14,096 nucleotides of DNA from CAYNLG01 sp964397995 (GTDB lineage: Bacteria > Planctomycetota > Phycisphaerae > FEN-1346): positions 1 to 14,096 of the forward strand of contig CAYNLG010000091.1 of the NCBI GenBank assembly GCA_964397995.1. The letters are read 5' to 3'. Positions 1 through 6,476 of this stretch are shown one piece after another. Each line of letters begins with the position of its first letter. Positions within the stretch are counted from its first letter, which is position 1. The position numbers and the translations under genes were made by a program. Under the pieces are notes generated by a model. That model did no database searches and had not been told where the DNA came from. It was given only the letters and a program-made list of their open reading frames with translations.

Positions 1-651
1 GAGGGCGTCCAGCAGTCGCTGCTGAAGATGCTCGAGGGCACCACGGCGAACGTTCCGCCCCAGGGCGGTCGCAAACACCCCGAGCAGCAGTACATCCAGA
101 TCGACACCTCGCACATCCTGTTCATCTGCGGCGGGACGTTCGACCGCCTCGAGGAAATCATCGCCCGCCGCATCGGCCACAGCCTGATCGGCTTCAACGA
201 GGGCCAGCACCGCGGCGGCAACCGGATGGAGCGCCAGAAGGAGGTCCTGAGCCAGGTCTCGCCGGACGACCTGATCGCCTTCGGGTGCATCCCGGAGCTC
301 GTGGGGCGGCTGCCGCTGATTAGTGCCCTGATGCCCCTGGACGAAGAGGCCCTCTGCCGCATCCTCACCGAGCCCAAGAATGCCCTCGTCCGCCAGTATC
401 AGAAGCTGTTTGCCATGGAAGAGGCCGAGCTGGTGATCACCGACGACGGGCTCCAGGAGATCGCCCGCCAGGCGATGACCCGGAACACCGGGGCCCGGGC
501 CCTGCGGGCCATCGTCGAGACCCTGATGCTGGACCCGATGTTCGAACTGCCCAACCGGCCGAAGGGGCACCGGTACACCGTGACGGGTGAGGTGGTGCGC
601 GGCGAAGCGGACCTGCTGGCCGAGGCGAAGCCGATGCGCGAGAGCGCGTGA
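1..651 (+). CDS. clpX: ATP-dependent Clp protease ATP-binding subunit ClpX (3' part)
   Basis: This is the C-terminal 216 residues of ClpX, the AAA+ hexameric unfoldase that feeds substrates to ClpP in the cytoplasm. The frame is open from base 1, so the zinc-binding domain, Walker A and Walker B lie upstream of the window. Visible family features are the segment EGVQQSLLKMLEGT, the RKH pore loop (GGRKHP, bases 64-81), ILFICGGTFDRLEEII, the IGF loop that docks on ClpP (bases 187-195), the PELVGRLP segment with the arginine of the GR motif, EPKNALVRQYQ, and the sensor-2 motif GARALRAIVE. The protein ends about where typical ClpX proteins end, at TGA 649-651. It converges with the HEAT-repeat gene, with only 15 bp between the two stop codons. 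Identification is firm. Whether clpP lies upstream cannot be seen. Confidence 0.97.
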   Translation, partial: EGVQQSLLKMLEGTTANVPPQGGRKHPEQQYIQIDTSHILFICGGTFDRLEEIIARRIGHSLIGFNEGQHRGGNRMERQKEVLSQVSPDDLIAFGCIPELVGRLPLISALMPLDEEALCRILTEPKNALVRQYQKLFAMEEAELVITDDGLQEIARQAMTRNTGARALRAIVETLMLDPMFELPNRPKGHRYTVTGEVVRGEADLLAEAKPMRESA

Positions 652-666
652 GGGCCGCAGTTCCTT

Positions 667-1809
667 TTACGGGCCGGACGCCCGGCTTGGCGCCACTTGC
701 TTCAGGGCCTCCCGGGCGGCCATGGCAAGAACGAAGTCGCCCCCGGCCGCCAGCTTCTCCAGAGCGGGCACGGCGGGCGTGGCCGCGGGCCCCATCTCCG
801 CCAGGGTGGCGACGGCCTTGGCCTGCACCTGGCGCCGGGGATCGCCCAAGGCCTCGACCAGGGCGGGCACGGCCCGCTTTCCCAGCCGCCTCAGGGCCGC
901 GCCGCTCTCGGCGGCCACGGACGCGTTCGGGTCGGCCAGCCCTCGGATGACCCGCGGCAGGGCCTCCTCCGGCGGCGCGATGGCCACCAAGGCCTCCATC
1001 GCCCCCACGCGCGACGCGTCCGACGGGTCGCTCTCGATGATGGCGACCACCGCCGGCACCGCCGGTAGCGCCGACGCCCCGAGCCACTCCAGAATCTCCA
1101 GGGCCCAGCGGCGGCAGGACTTGGCCCGCACATCCAGCGCTGCCACAAGCAGCGGCACCGCGCGGTCCGGCCCGGCCGCCCTGGCGCTTTCGACGGCCAG
1201 GCGCTGGGCCCCGTGGCCGGCCTCCGGCAGGGCCTGCAATTCGCGCACGAGGTGCGGCAAACCCGCTTTCCCGCACGTCCAGAGGGCGAACATGGCGGCC
1301 CGGCGGACGCGGCGGTCCTCGTCGTTCCGCGCCTTGGCCACGGCGTCGGCAACGGCATCCAGGTGGCCGATCCGCTCCAGGGCCTGCATCGCCGCCGCAC
1401 GAATGTCGCGGGACGGGTCCGAGAGCAGCTCGACCAGGGCCGGAATGGCCTCGGGCGCGCGCCCCCCCATGCGGCCAAGAGCCCGGGCGGCCCAGGTGGT
1501 GGCCCAGTAGTCGTCGCCCTGCAGCTTGCGGACGAGCGCGGGCACCGCCGGACGGCCCACGGCCGCCAACGCCTCCGCCGCCGCCATCCGCACGTCCCAG
1601 TACGGGTCTGAGAGCAGGTCGGCAAGCGGCCTGGCCGCGTCGGCGGCCTGCGGACCCAGCGCGCCGAGAGCATTGGCGGCTTCCAGGCGGGTCGCCAGGT
1701 CCTCGGAGCGGAGCTGGGCCACCCGGTCCGCACCCCCGGCCGCGGCCGACGCGCCCGAAGCGACGGCGGTCAGTAGCGCCAGGAAGAGCCTGGCAGCAGG
1801 GCGGTGCAT
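667..1809 (-). CDS. Exported HEAT-repeat protein
   Basis: A 380-residue protein made almost entirely of HEAT/PBS-lyase-type helical repeats. The N-terminus is a signal peptide (MHRPAARLFLALLTAVASG, small residues to about residue 25), so the protein probably acts in the periplasm or at the envelope. About nine repeats of 30-37 residues follow, with recurring elements such as ARPLADLLSDPYWDVRMAAAEAL, PAVPALVRKL, PAVPALVEALGDP and PAVPALEKLA. No catalytic domain is visible, so a protein-protein scaffold role is inferred from the fold. The ATG at 1807-1809 is preferred because GGAGA lies 8 bases upstream on the minus strand and the signal peptide starts there. The reading frame stays open upstream to 5043, but that part is antisense to glnS and the oxidoreductase and is not coding. 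The specific partner is unknown. Confidence 0.85.
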   Translation of the reverse strand: MHRPAARLFLALLTAVASGASAAAGGADRVAQLRSEDLATRLEAANALGALGPQAADAARPLADLLSDPYWDVRMAAAEALAAVGRPAVPALVRKLQGDDYWATTWAARALGRMGGRAPEAIPALVELLSDPSRDIRAAAMQALERIGHLDAVADAVAKARNDEDRRVRRAAMFALWTCGKAGLPHLVRELQALPEAGHGAQRLAVESARAAGPDRAVPLLVAALDVRAKSCRRWALEILEWLGASALPAVPAVVAIIESDPSDASRVGAMEALVAIAPPEEALPRVIRGLADPNASVAAESGAALRRLGKRAVPALVEALGDPRRQVQAKAVATLAEMGPAATPAVPALEKLAAGGDFVLAMAAREALKQVAPSRASGP

Positions 1810-1893
1810 GACAGCGGTCTCCGGCAGCGGCCCAAGGGTTAATCGGGCGTACCGCGGCGGGGTGCCGGGCAAAGCCCGCCGAAAGGGCCGCAT

Positions 1894-1922
1894 TTGCGTT
1901 GCGGCCCGCGAGCCGATACACT
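1894..1922 (+). promoter_or_regulatory. Candidate sigma70-like promoter for glnS
   Basis: TTGCGT (1894-1899) and TACACT (1917-1922) are separated by 17 bp in the 174-bp divergent gap between the HEAT-repeat gene and glnS. Matches to consensus are 3/6 and 4/6, so the call rests mainly on spacing and position, about 60 bp upstream of the glnS start. Confidence 0.3.
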
Positions 1923-1983
1923 GGGCGCCCTGAACGCGGCCACGCACGTTCACCCGCACGGAGGCCCCTGCAAGGAACCGGCC

Positions 1984-3702
1984 ATGACTGACGACGCCTC
2001 GGCGACGGACGCCGCCCGCTCCGACTTCATCCGCGACGCCATCCGCGCCGACCTCGACACCGGCCGCGTCCAGGAAGTCGTTACCCGCTTCCCCCCGGAG
2101 CCGAACGGCTACCTCCACATCGGCCACGCCAAGGCCGTATGGACCAACTACGGCATCGCCCGGGAGTTCGGCGGCCGGTTCTTCCTGCGGTTTGACGACA
2201 CCAACCCCCTCAAGGAAGAGCAGGAGTACGTCGACGCCATCATCGAAGACATCGCCTGGCTCGGCTGCGACTGGGGCGACCGCCTGACCTTCGCCTCCGA
2301 CTACTTCGAGCAGATGCTCCAGTGGGCCGTCGATCTCATCCGGAAGGGCAAAGCCTTCGTCTGCGACCTCTCGGCCGAGGAGATCCGGGCGTACCGCGGC
2401 ACCCTGACCGAGCCCGGGCGGCCCAGCCCCTACCGCGACCGGCCGGTCGAGGAGAACCTGGACCTGTTCGAGCGGATGCGGCAGGGGGCGTTCGCCGACG
2501 GCAGCCGCACCCTCCGGGCCAAGATCGACCCGGCCTCGCCGAACCTCAACCTGCGGGACCCCGTCATGTACCGGATCCTGCACGCGACGCACCCCCACCG
2601 CGGCGACCAGTGGTGCATCTACCCGATGTACGACTGGGCCCACGGCCTGGAGGACGCCATCGAGGGCGTGACCCACTCCCTGTGCTCGATCGAGTTCGAG
2701 AACCACCGGCCGCTCTACGACTGGTTCATCGACGCCATCAACGAAGGCCGGGACGCCCCGATTCCGCACCCGCGGCAGATCGAGTTCGCCCGCTACAACC
2801 TGACGCATACGGTGATGAGCAAGAGGCTCTTCCGGGAGCTCATCGAGGCCGGCCTGATCAGCGACTGGGACGACCCGCGGCTGCCGACGCTGCGCGGCCT
2901 CAGGCGGCGCGGGTACGCCCCGGAGGCGATACGCGACTTCGCCCTGCACACGGGCCTGAGCAAGTATCCCGCGACGTTCGAGCTGGCCTTGGTGGAGCAC
3001 TTCCAAAGGCAGCACCTGAACCGGGTCGCCCCGCGGGTGATGGGCGTGCTCGACCCCCTCAAGCTCGTGATCACGAACTACCCCGAGGGCGAGGACGAGA
3101 CGCTCAAGGCCGTCAACAACCCCGAGGACGAGGCCGCCGGGACCCGCCAAGTGCCGTTCGGCCGGGAACTCTGGATCGAGCGCGACGACTTCATGGAGGA
3201 CCCGCCGAAGAAGTTCTACCGCCTCAGCCCCGGCCGCGAGGTCCGCCTCCGCTACGCCTACTTCGTCACCTGCATCGACGTCGTCAAGGATGCCGACGGG
3301 AACGTGACGGAGGTCCACTGCACGTACGACCCGGCCACGCGCGGCGGCGACGCGCCTGACGGGCGGAAGGTCAAAGCCACCCTGCACTGGGTGTCGGCGG
3401 CCCACGCGGTGGAGGCCGAGGCGCGGCTCCTGGAACCGCTCTTCACGAAGGAAGATCCCATGGACGTCGCGGAGGGCGAGGACTGGAAGGCCGGGCTGAA
3501 TCCGGACTCGCTGACCGTCGTCCAAGACGCCAAGGTGGAACCGAGCCTCCGCGGGGCGGCCCCTGGCACGCGCGTCCAGTTCGAGCGGCTCGGGTACTTC
3601 TGCGTCGACCGCGATTCGACCGACGAGCGGCCCGTGCTCAACCGGACGGTCACCCTCCGGGATACGAAGAAACGGACGCAATCGCCGCGGAAGCGGGGGT
3701 AG
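1984..3702 (+). CDS. glnS: Glutaminyl-tRNA synthetase
   Basis: A 572-residue class I aminoacyl-tRNA synthetase that charges tRNA-Gln with glutamine using ATP in the cytoplasm. The GlnRS-diagnostic RFPPEPNGYLHIGHAK has PPEPNG in place of the GluRS motif, and HIGH is at residues 45-48. FDDTNPLKEEQEYVD and the KMSKS-equivalent VMSKR (residues 277-281) follow. GLRRRGYAPEAIRDF comes next, then the anticodon-binding beta-barrels with RQVPFGRELWIERDDF, GREVRLRYAYFV, DGRKVKATLHWVSAAHA and LGYFCVDRDST. The length is near that of the E. coli enzyme, and there is no C-terminal Yqey/GatB appendage. The ATG at 1984 has AAGGA 7 bases upstream. The frame extends to an in-frame ATG at 1894, but those added residues resemble no GlnRS N-terminus. 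Its presence suggests direct Gln-tRNA charging, although GatCAB may exist elsewhere. A weak hairpin with a UUCG loop overlaps the stop (3696-3713) without a clear U-run. Confidence 0.97.
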   Translation: MTDDASATDAARSDFIRDAIRADLDTGRVQEVVTRFPPEPNGYLHIGHAKAVWTNYGIAREFGGRFFLRFDDTNPLKEEQEYVDAIIEDIAWLGCDWGDRLTFASDYFEQMLQWAVDLIRKGKAFVCDLSAEEIRAYRGTLTEPGRPSPYRDRPVEENLDLFERMRQGAFADGSRTLRAKIDPASPNLNLRDPVMYRILHATHPHRGDQWCIYPMYDWAHGLEDAIEGVTHSLCSIEFENHRPLYDWFIDAINEGRDAPIPHPRQIEFARYNLTHTVMSKRLFRELIEAGLISDWDDPRLPTLRGLRRRGYAPEAIRDFALHTGLSKYPATFELALVEHFQRQHLNRVAPRVMGVLDPLKLVITNYPEGEDETLKAVNNPEDEAAGTRQVPFGRELWIERDDFMEDPPKKFYRLSPGREVRLRYAYFVTCIDVVKDADGNVTEVHCTYDPATRGGDAPDGRKVKATLHWVSAAHAVEAEARLLEPLFTKEDPMDVAEGEDWKAGLNPDSLTVVQDAKVEPSLRGAAPGTRVQFERLGYFCVDRDSTDERPVLNRTVTLRDTKKRTQSPRKRG

Positions 3703-3756
3703 CTTCGGCCCCCGGGGCGGTTCCACCCGATAGGGATTCCCGGGGAGGACCGATCC

Positions 3757-5088
3757 ATGAGCCGCCGCATCTCGCGCCGCCGTTTCCTGAAAGCCGGGGC
3801 CGCCGCCGGCACGTTCCTGCTGGTCGCGCCCGGCGTCGCCCGCACCTTTGCCGCCAACGAGAAGCTCGATATGGCCGCCATCGGCGCCGGAGGTCAGGCC
3901 GCGGGCGGCGTGGGGACGGCCCTGGGCCAGAACTGCATCGCTGTCGCGGAGGTCGACCTGAAGGGCCGCGGCAAGAAGATGATCGACAAGGTGCGGAAGG
4001 AGGCGCCGGGGGCGCAGATCTACACCGACTTCCGGAAGCTCTTCGACGCCCATCCGAAGCTCGACGCTGTCTGGATCGGCACGCCCGACCACACGCACTT
4101 CCCCGCGACGGTCCGGGCGATGGCCGCCGGCGCGGGCGTCTACTGCGAGAAGCCGCTGACGCACAATGTGCAGGAGGCGCGGATTCTTCGGCAGTTGGCG
4201 GCCACGTACAAGGCCCCGACGCAGATGGGCAACCAGGGGCACTCCAGCGAGTCCATCCGCCGCCTGTGCGAGTACGTCTGGGCGGGCCGCCTGGGCGACG
4301 TCACGCGCGTCGACGCCGTCTCGAACCGGAACTTCTCGGCCAAGGGTCGGCCGGACCCGTCCGACCCGCCGGCGGGCATGGACTGGCAGGCCTGGGTTGG
4401 CCCCGCCCCGTTCCGCGCCTACCACGGGGGCCTGCACCCGTTCTCGTGGCGCGGGTGGCTGGACTTCGGCACGGGGTCGTTGGGCGATATGGGGTGCCAC
4501 ACGCTGGACGCGGCCGTCTGGGCGCTGAAACTGGACGAGGCTGAGACCTGCGAGGTCGAGGCCCCCGAGGGCAAGCCCACCAAGGAGGGATTTCCGCCCC
4601 GCGCCAAGATCATCTGGCGGTTCCCGGCCCGCGGCGCGATGCCGCCGGTCACGGTCACGTGGTACCACGGCGGCCTCATGCCGCCGCGCCCCGAGGCGCT
4701 GGAGGAGAACCGGAAGCTCCAGTCGCAGGGGGCGTACTACTATGGCTCGAAGGCCGTTGCCCAGACGGGCAGCCACGCGGGCGGCTTCCGGATCATCCCG
4801 GAGTCGCAGCACCGCGAGACCGAGGTACCGCCGATCACGATCCCGCGGGTCCAGGGCGGCCACGGGGGTGACTTCATCCGGGCCTGCAAGGCCCCCGACG
4901 GCCTGCCGCCTTCCTCGCACTTCACCTACGCGGCGCGGCTGACGGAGATCATCCACTTGGGGAACGTGGCGTGCCTGGCGGGCGAGCCGTTCGCGTACGA
5001 TTTCCGCACGGGCACCGCCTCCGGCGCCAAGGCCTCCGACCATCTGGCCCGCCCGCCGCGCGACGGATGGGAACGGGGCTACGCGTAG
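3757..5088 (+). CDS. Tat-exported Gfo/Idh/MocA family oxidoreductase
   Basis: A 443-residue NAD(P)-dependent sugar or inositol dehydrogenase-like protein. The N-terminus carries a twin-arginine signal (SRRRFLK at residues 6-12, then a hydrophobic stretch to about residue 33), so it is probably exported folded with its cofactor. The Rossmann domain shows AAIGAGGQAAGG (glycines 43-46) and WIGTPDHTHFPATV. The family motif is YCEKPLTH, with the likely catalytic Lys132 in EKP. The C-terminal domain contains FGTGSLGDMGCHTLDAAVWAL, with His248 and Asp251 in the usual GxxHxxD position. This exported subgroup is abundant in planctomycetes, where many members have no known substrate. GGAGG sits 8 bases before the ATG. 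It lies 54 bp after glnS and 110 bp before xylA. The xylA neighbour suggests carbohydrate metabolism, but the substrate cannot be read from the sequence. Confidence 0.93.
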   Translation: MSRRISRRRFLKAGAAAGTFLLVAPGVARTFAANEKLDMAAIGAGGQAAGGVGTALGQNCIAVAEVDLKGRGKKMIDKVRKEAPGAQIYTDFRKLFDAHPKLDAVWIGTPDHTHFPATVRAMAAGAGVYCEKPLTHNVQEARILRQLAATYKAPTQMGNQGHSSESIRRLCEYVWAGRLGDVTRVDAVSNRNFSAKGRPDPSDPPAGMDWQAWVGPAPFRAYHGGLHPFSWRGWLDFGTGSLGDMGCHTLDAAVWALKLDEAETCEVEAPEGKPTKEGFPPRAKIIWRFPARGAMPPVTVTWYHGGLMPPRPEALEENRKLQSQGAYYYGSKAVAQTGSHAGGFRIIPESQHRETEVPPITIPRVQGGHGGDFIRACKAPDGLPPSSHFTYAARLTEIIHLGNVACLAGEPFAYDFRTGTASGAKASDHLARPPRDGWERGYA

Positions 5089-5130
5089 GCCGCTGCTCCG
5101 TGACGCCGGGCCGGCGAGGCCGATTTACCG

Positions 5131-5159
5131 TTGAAGGACCCCGTGCGGGCGGCTAGTAT
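5131..5159 (+). promoter_or_regulatory. Sigma70-like promoter of xylA
   Basis: TTGAAG (5131-5136) and TAGTAT (5154-5159) are spaced 17 bp apart, matching 4/6 and 5/6 consensus positions. The expected start site near 5166 leaves a leader of roughly 33 bases containing GGAGG before the xylA ATG. This suggests xylA can be transcribed independently of the upstream oxidoreductase. Confidence 0.6.
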
Positions 5160-5198
5160 CGCGTCGCACGCCCAACCCAACGAAACGGAGGCAGGTCC

Positions 5199-6377
5199 AT
5201 GGCCAAGGCAAAGTCGCAGAAGATCAAGGTCAAGCGGTCGGACAAGTTCGCGTTCGGCGTCTGGTGCGTAATGAACGCCGGCTCCGACCCGTTCGGGGTC
5301 GATACGCGGCCGTCGATGACGGGCGTCGAGGCGGTCAAGGGCCTCGGCAAGCGCGAGGTCTATGGCTTCGAGTACCACGACGACGACCTGTGGCCGGTCG
5401 GGGCGAGCCCCCAGAAGAAGGGCCGCGTCCTCCGCGACGTCAAGAAGGCCATGAAGGACACCGGCATCAAGTGCACCGCCGCCACCACGAACCTGTTTAC
5501 GCATCCCGTCTTCAAGGACGGGGCCTTCACAAGCCACGACCCGCGCGTCCGTGCGTACGCCGTCCAGAAGGTGATGGCGAACCTGGACGCCGCGGCCGAA
5601 CTGGGTGCCGAGGTCTACATCTTCTGGGGCGGCCGCGAGGGGGCCGACGTCGACGTCGGCAAGGACCCTGTCGAGGCCCTCAAGCGGTTCCGCGACTGCA
5701 TCAACTTCCTCTCGGAGTACGTGCTGGATCAGGGCTACCCGCTCGTTTTCTCCATCGAGCCGAAGCCCAATGAGCCGCGCTCCGACACCTACCTCGCCAC
5801 CGCCGGCCACGCCCTGGCGTTCATCGAGACGCTGGACCACCCGGAGATGGTGGGCGTGAACCCGGAGACGGCCCACATCAAGATGGCGGGCCTGAACCCG
5901 CTCCACGAGTTCGCCCAGTGCCTGGAGGCCGGGAAGCTGGTGGACATCCACCTGAACGGCCAGAAACCCGTCCGGTACGACCAGGACATGAGTTATGCCT
6001 CGGACAACCCGAAGGAAGCGGTGCTGGTGGCGCGGCTGCTGCTGAACTACGGCTACAGCGGCACGAAGACGTTCGACGCCCATCCGTACCGGACCGAGGC
6101 CGACCCCTGGGACTTCGTGGACCGGTGTATGCGGGCGTACAAGGCGTGCGAGATAAAGGCGAAGGAAGTGGACGCCGACGCCCAACTCTGCGAGATGCTG
6201 GAAGAGCTCCAGAACGCCCCGGGCGCGACCTACAACACGCTCCTGTCCGAGTACTCGCCGCAGGCCGCCGAGAAGCTGCGCCAGGCCAAGCTGAACCCCG
6301 ACACGCTGGCCAAGCGGAAGCTGCTCTACGAGCGGATCGACCAGCGTCTGACGGAGGTCCTGTTCGGCTACGAGTAG
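5199..6377 (+). CDS. xylA: Xylose isomerase, class I type, with variant metal site
   Basis: A 392-residue TIM-barrel enzyme predicted to interconvert D-xylose and D-xylulose (or glucose and fructose) in the cytoplasm using two divalent metals. Size and sequence fit the short actinomycete-type class I enzymes. Active-site residues align with Streptomyces rubiginosus at a constant +6 offset: catalytic His60 in EYHDDDLWP, Trp143 in FWGGREG, Glu187 and Lys189 in IEPKPNEP, Glu223 and His226 in NPETAH, Asp261 and Asp263 in YDQD, and Asp293 in TFDAHP. The exception is the metal-1 ligand Asp245, replaced here by His251 in LVDIHLNGQ. The Streptomyces His at 243 is Asp249. Activity and sugar specificity may therefore differ. 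GGAGG lies 7 bases before the ATG. No xylulokinase gene is in the window. It could instead isomerise another aldose, but family membership is secure. Confidence 0.92.
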   Translation: MAKAKSQKIKVKRSDKFAFGVWCVMNAGSDPFGVDTRPSMTGVEAVKGLGKREVYGFEYHDDDLWPVGASPQKKGRVLRDVKKAMKDTGIKCTAATTNLFTHPVFKDGAFTSHDPRVRAYAVQKVMANLDAAAELGAEVYIFWGGREGADVDVGKDPVEALKRFRDCINFLSEYVLDQGYPLVFSIEPKPNEPRSDTYLATAGHALAFIETLDHPEMVGVNPETAHIKMAGLNPLHEFAQCLEAGKLVDIHLNGQKPVRYDQDMSYASDNPKEAVLVARLLLNYGYSGTKTFDAHPYRTEADPWDFVDRCMRAYKACEIKAKEVDADAQLCEMLEELQNAPGATYNTLLSEYSPQAAEKLRQAKLNPDTLAKRKLLYERIDQRLTEVLFGYE

Positions 6378-6403
6378 CCGCCGGGGCCGTTTCCGAACCC
6401 CTC

Positions 6404-6425
6404 GGTGCCGGCGGCGACCGGTACC
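6404..6425 (+). other. Stem-loop between xylA and the kinase gene
   Basis: GGTGCCGG (6404-6411) and CCGGTACC (6418-6425) form an 8-bp RNA stem with one G-U pair and a 6-base loop, 27 bases after the xylA stop. No U-run follows, so it is a poor intrinsic terminator. It could be a 3' stabilising hairpin or a Rho-dependent or attenuating element. It also buries the alternative GTG start at 6405. Confidence 0.35.
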
Positions 6426-6476
6426 GCACCTTCGCCCGGACCCGAGGCGGCGCACCCGTGGTGTGCCGCAAGGCCC

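Noticed and set aside
1894..1983. Upstream in-frame ATG extending GlnRS by 30 residues
   Set aside because: The extension overlaps the likely promoter and resembles no GlnRS N-terminus. ATG 1984 has a ribosome binding site.
1810..5043. Very long minus-strand open frame upstream of the HEAT-repeat protein, antisense to glnS and the oxidoreductase
   Set aside because: It is a mirror of strongly coding plus-strand genes at high GC. The translation is Arg/Val/Gly-rich with no domains, and the HEAT protein has its own signal peptide, start and ribosome binding site at 1809.
6405..6476. GTG start giving a 24-residue longer kinase
   Set aside because: There is no ribosome binding site, the codon lies inside a stem-loop, and the extra residues are not domain-like. 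ATG 6477 is preferred, though not proven.
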